From the NCBI GenBank assembly GCA_039029935.1, contig JBCCFC010000812.1, positions 1-6,442 on the forward strand: DNA of 6,442 nucleotides. Direction: 5' to 3'. The DNA comes from G039029935 sp039029935 (GTDB taxonomy: Bacteria; Chloroflexota; Anaerolineae; Caldilineales; Caldilineaceae). The notes below the pieces were generated by a model. The model did not search any database. It saw only the letters and a program-made list of their open reading frames with translations, and was not told where the DNA came from. Made by a program: the position numbers and the translations under genes. Shown piece by piece: positions 5,431 to 6,442 of this stretch; positions within the stretch are counted from its first letter, which is position 1, and each line of letters begins with the position of its first letter.

Positions 5431-6165
5431 ATGAAACAAAAATCAATAATTATGTTGGTCTTCGCACTGCTTGTAACAGCAGTTGCAGGGTGTTCACCTA
5501 TCTCCATTCATGGCGGTCACGACGATGCTCATGGCAATAGCAACGGTACTCATGGTAGTAGCGATGGTGTGCATAGGTCGCAGGGTAACGACGATGCGCA
5601 TGGTACTCATGGGGGTGACGATGCGCATGGATCACAGGGCAGCGATGATGTGCATGGTACTCATGGTAGTGACGATACTCAAGCATCAAGTGAGGGTGGC
5701 GAAGGGCTATTTCCCACAGTTGGCTTCGAGGAGCGTGCCGAAGTCACAGTCCCGTTTGTAAGCACAGAGGTCTGTCCGCTTTTTGAGCCAGCCGGACGAT
5801 TTCTGATGTATGATTGGTGGGAGCCGACGATCTTGCGAGAAGCCGAAGGCGAGACCCTTAAGGGGCTCATCATGGCTGCGAGAGGGTTCGATCTTGACAT
5901 CCTTCTTGTGGTTACGGAACACGCGCCTAGTGACGGTCGACTACAGTACATTGTCTTGTGGGGCGACTTTGAATTGCAGCGAATCGATATCACCTGTGTC
6001 GAGGGGAAAACAGCGAACTCGACAAACGTTGTCTGGAACGAGCGGAATGCAGGCATGCACGAAAATGGTGTTTCCATGGTGACAGATTTTGTTGAGGGCG
6101 GAAATATCAGGAAGGTAGTAGAACGCTATGCACAGAATGCGACAAAGTACTTGCAAGATCAATGA
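5431..6165 (+). CDS. Lipoprotein with His/Asp/Gly repeat tract and SRPBCC-like domain
   Basis: A 244-aa predicted lipoprotein. MKQKSIIMLVFALLVTAVAG followed by C21 is a lipoprotein signal with lipobox V-A-G-C; Ser at +2 would favour the outer membrane if the Lol rule applies. Residues 27-83 are a low-complexity tract with ten His and many Asp/Gly, including three clear nine-residue repeats (NDDAHGTHG, GDDAHGSQG, SDDVHGTHG at 53-79) and a decayed fourth. Such tracts are typical metal-binding or flexible linkers. Residues about 100-243 resemble a SRPBCC/START-like ligand-binding domain (LFEPAGRFLM, WWEP, LVVTEHAPSDGRLQY, LWGDFELQRIDITC, VVWNERNAG, RKVVERYAQNATKYL). I chose the ATG at 5431 for AAGGG (5421-5425) and because it gives a compact signal peptide; the ATG at 5392 adds 13 residues. 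It is driven by promoter 2 and overlaps the next gene by ATGA. Metal or hydrophobic-ligand capture at the cell surface is inference. Confidence 0.82.
   Translation: MKQKSIIMLVFALLVTAVAGCSPISIHGGHDDAHGNSNGTHGSSDGVHRSQGNDDAHGTHGGDDAHGSQGSDDVHGTHGSDDTQASSEGGEGLFPTVGFEERAEVTVPFVSTEVCPLFEPAGRFLMYDWWEPTILREAEGETLKGLIMAARGFDLDILLVVTEHAPSDGRLQYIVLWGDFELQRIDITCVEGKTANSTNVVWNERNAGMHENGVSMVTDFVEGGNIRKVVERYAQNATKYLQDQ
5587..5694 (+). repeat. 27-bp tandem repeat coding the His/Asp/Gly tract
   Basis: Units of 27 bp start at 5587, 5614, 5641 and 5668; the first three encode nine-residue His-containing repeats and the fourth (SDDTQASSE) is decayed. Each keeps a G-A-C/T-G-A-T core and GCATGG or TCATGG. Two less regular units precede them from about 5517. 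The DNA similarity points to tandem duplication as the origin of the tract. Confidence 0.8.
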
Positions 6166-6383
6166 TAAGTGAATCAGAAATACAGTACATTGTCCATGGG
6201 TTTCAAAACCACACACTGCCAAAAGAAGAATGGACACATCAGGCTCATTTGATTAATGGGCTTTTCTATATCATGTGTGAAGGCTTTGAACCAAGCACCA
6301 AGCTGATGCGGGATAGCGTCAAAAGCTATAACTTATCTGTTGGCACGCAAAATACGGATATGGGTGGGTGGGATATTATTTAA
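6162..6383 (+). CDS. Truncated HxxH-family protein, paralogue of the His-rich gene; possible pseudogene
   Basis: A 73-aa reading frame whose ATG overlaps the lipoprotein stop codon (ATGA, 6162-6165), so it is probably translated by coupling. It matches the N-terminal half of the 4225-4683 core: FQNHTLPKEEWTHQAHL (14-30) versus FENQTLNPVHFNHVGHL, with H26-x2-H29 preserved. It also matches the helical YN-x-SVGTQNT stretch against the paralogue's SLGANT. It has no His-rich tail. After NTDMGG it runs into WDII and a TAA, so the H-x-T-x-T segment and about 65 C-terminal residues are absent. The break coincides with three tandem TGGG units (6361-6372). The +1 frame gives only GYYLT, faintly like the expected continuation. 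It is either a broken gene, a real short protein, or a sequence error; I favour broken. Confidence 0.6.
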   Translation: MISESEIQYIVHGFQNHTLPKEEWTHQAHLINGLFYIMCEGFEPSTKLMRDSVKSYNLSVGTQNTDMGGWDII

Positions 6384-6442
6384 CTCGACAATGTTCAAGT
6401 GCGTATTCACTACAGACAAAGAACAATGAAGTTCGAGTGGGA

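Noticed and set aside
5498..5689. Minus-strand frame very rich in His and Tyr
   Set aside because: Its composition is simply the complement of the 27-bp repeats in the lipoprotein gene; there is no start context.

Overview
The window is 6.4 kb of tightly packed bacterial accessory sequence. All convincing genes lie on the + strand. I see no rRNA, tRNA, CRISPR array or insertion sequence. Gene content suggests a Gram-negative, environmental, cyanobacteria-, Chloroflexi- or Thiotrichales-like bacterium: a DUF433/PIN-like pair, a small Cys-motif protein beside a HTH/coiled-coil protein, a lipoprotein with a classic lipobox, and strong AGGAGG-type ribosome sites. The taxon cannot be fixed from the sequence alone.

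Layout. Positions 1-733 hold a 5'-truncated DUF433 protein overlapping a PIN-like (DUF5615-like) protein, a toxin-antitoxin-style pair. A GNAT-like acetyltransferase follows (809-1414). Next is a complete acyl-CoA ligase of the AMP-forming superfamily (1602-3254), ending near a probable terminator. Positions 3371-3935 carry a two-gene unit: a 73-aa cysteine-motif protein and a 109-aa HTH/coiled-coil protein.

The most interesting part is 3980-6383. Two nearly identical promoter/operator elements (27 of 32 bases identical) have the hallmarks of MerR-family control: TTGACC, a 19-bp spacer, a -10 hexamer, and a dyad inside the spacer. They flank a MerR-family regulator (4710-5246). The first drives a ~207-nt structured leader, a His-rich protein (4225-4683) and the merR gene itself. 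The second drives a lipoprotein with a His/Asp/Gly repeat tract followed by a SRPBCC-like domain (5431-6165). This is translationally coupled by an ATGA overlap to a truncated gene (6162-6383), which is a paralogue of the 4225-4683 protein core. The simplest reading is an autoregulated MerR regulon. It would use one predicted cytoplasmic and one predicted surface-anchored His-rich protein, plausibly for binding a metal or another His-coordinated ligand. The regulon architecture is seen in the sequence. The ligand is inference.

Short in-frame tandem duplications (9, 12, 15, 15 and 27 bp units) recur in several unrelated genes, so local slippage or duplication seems to be remodelling coding sequence here.
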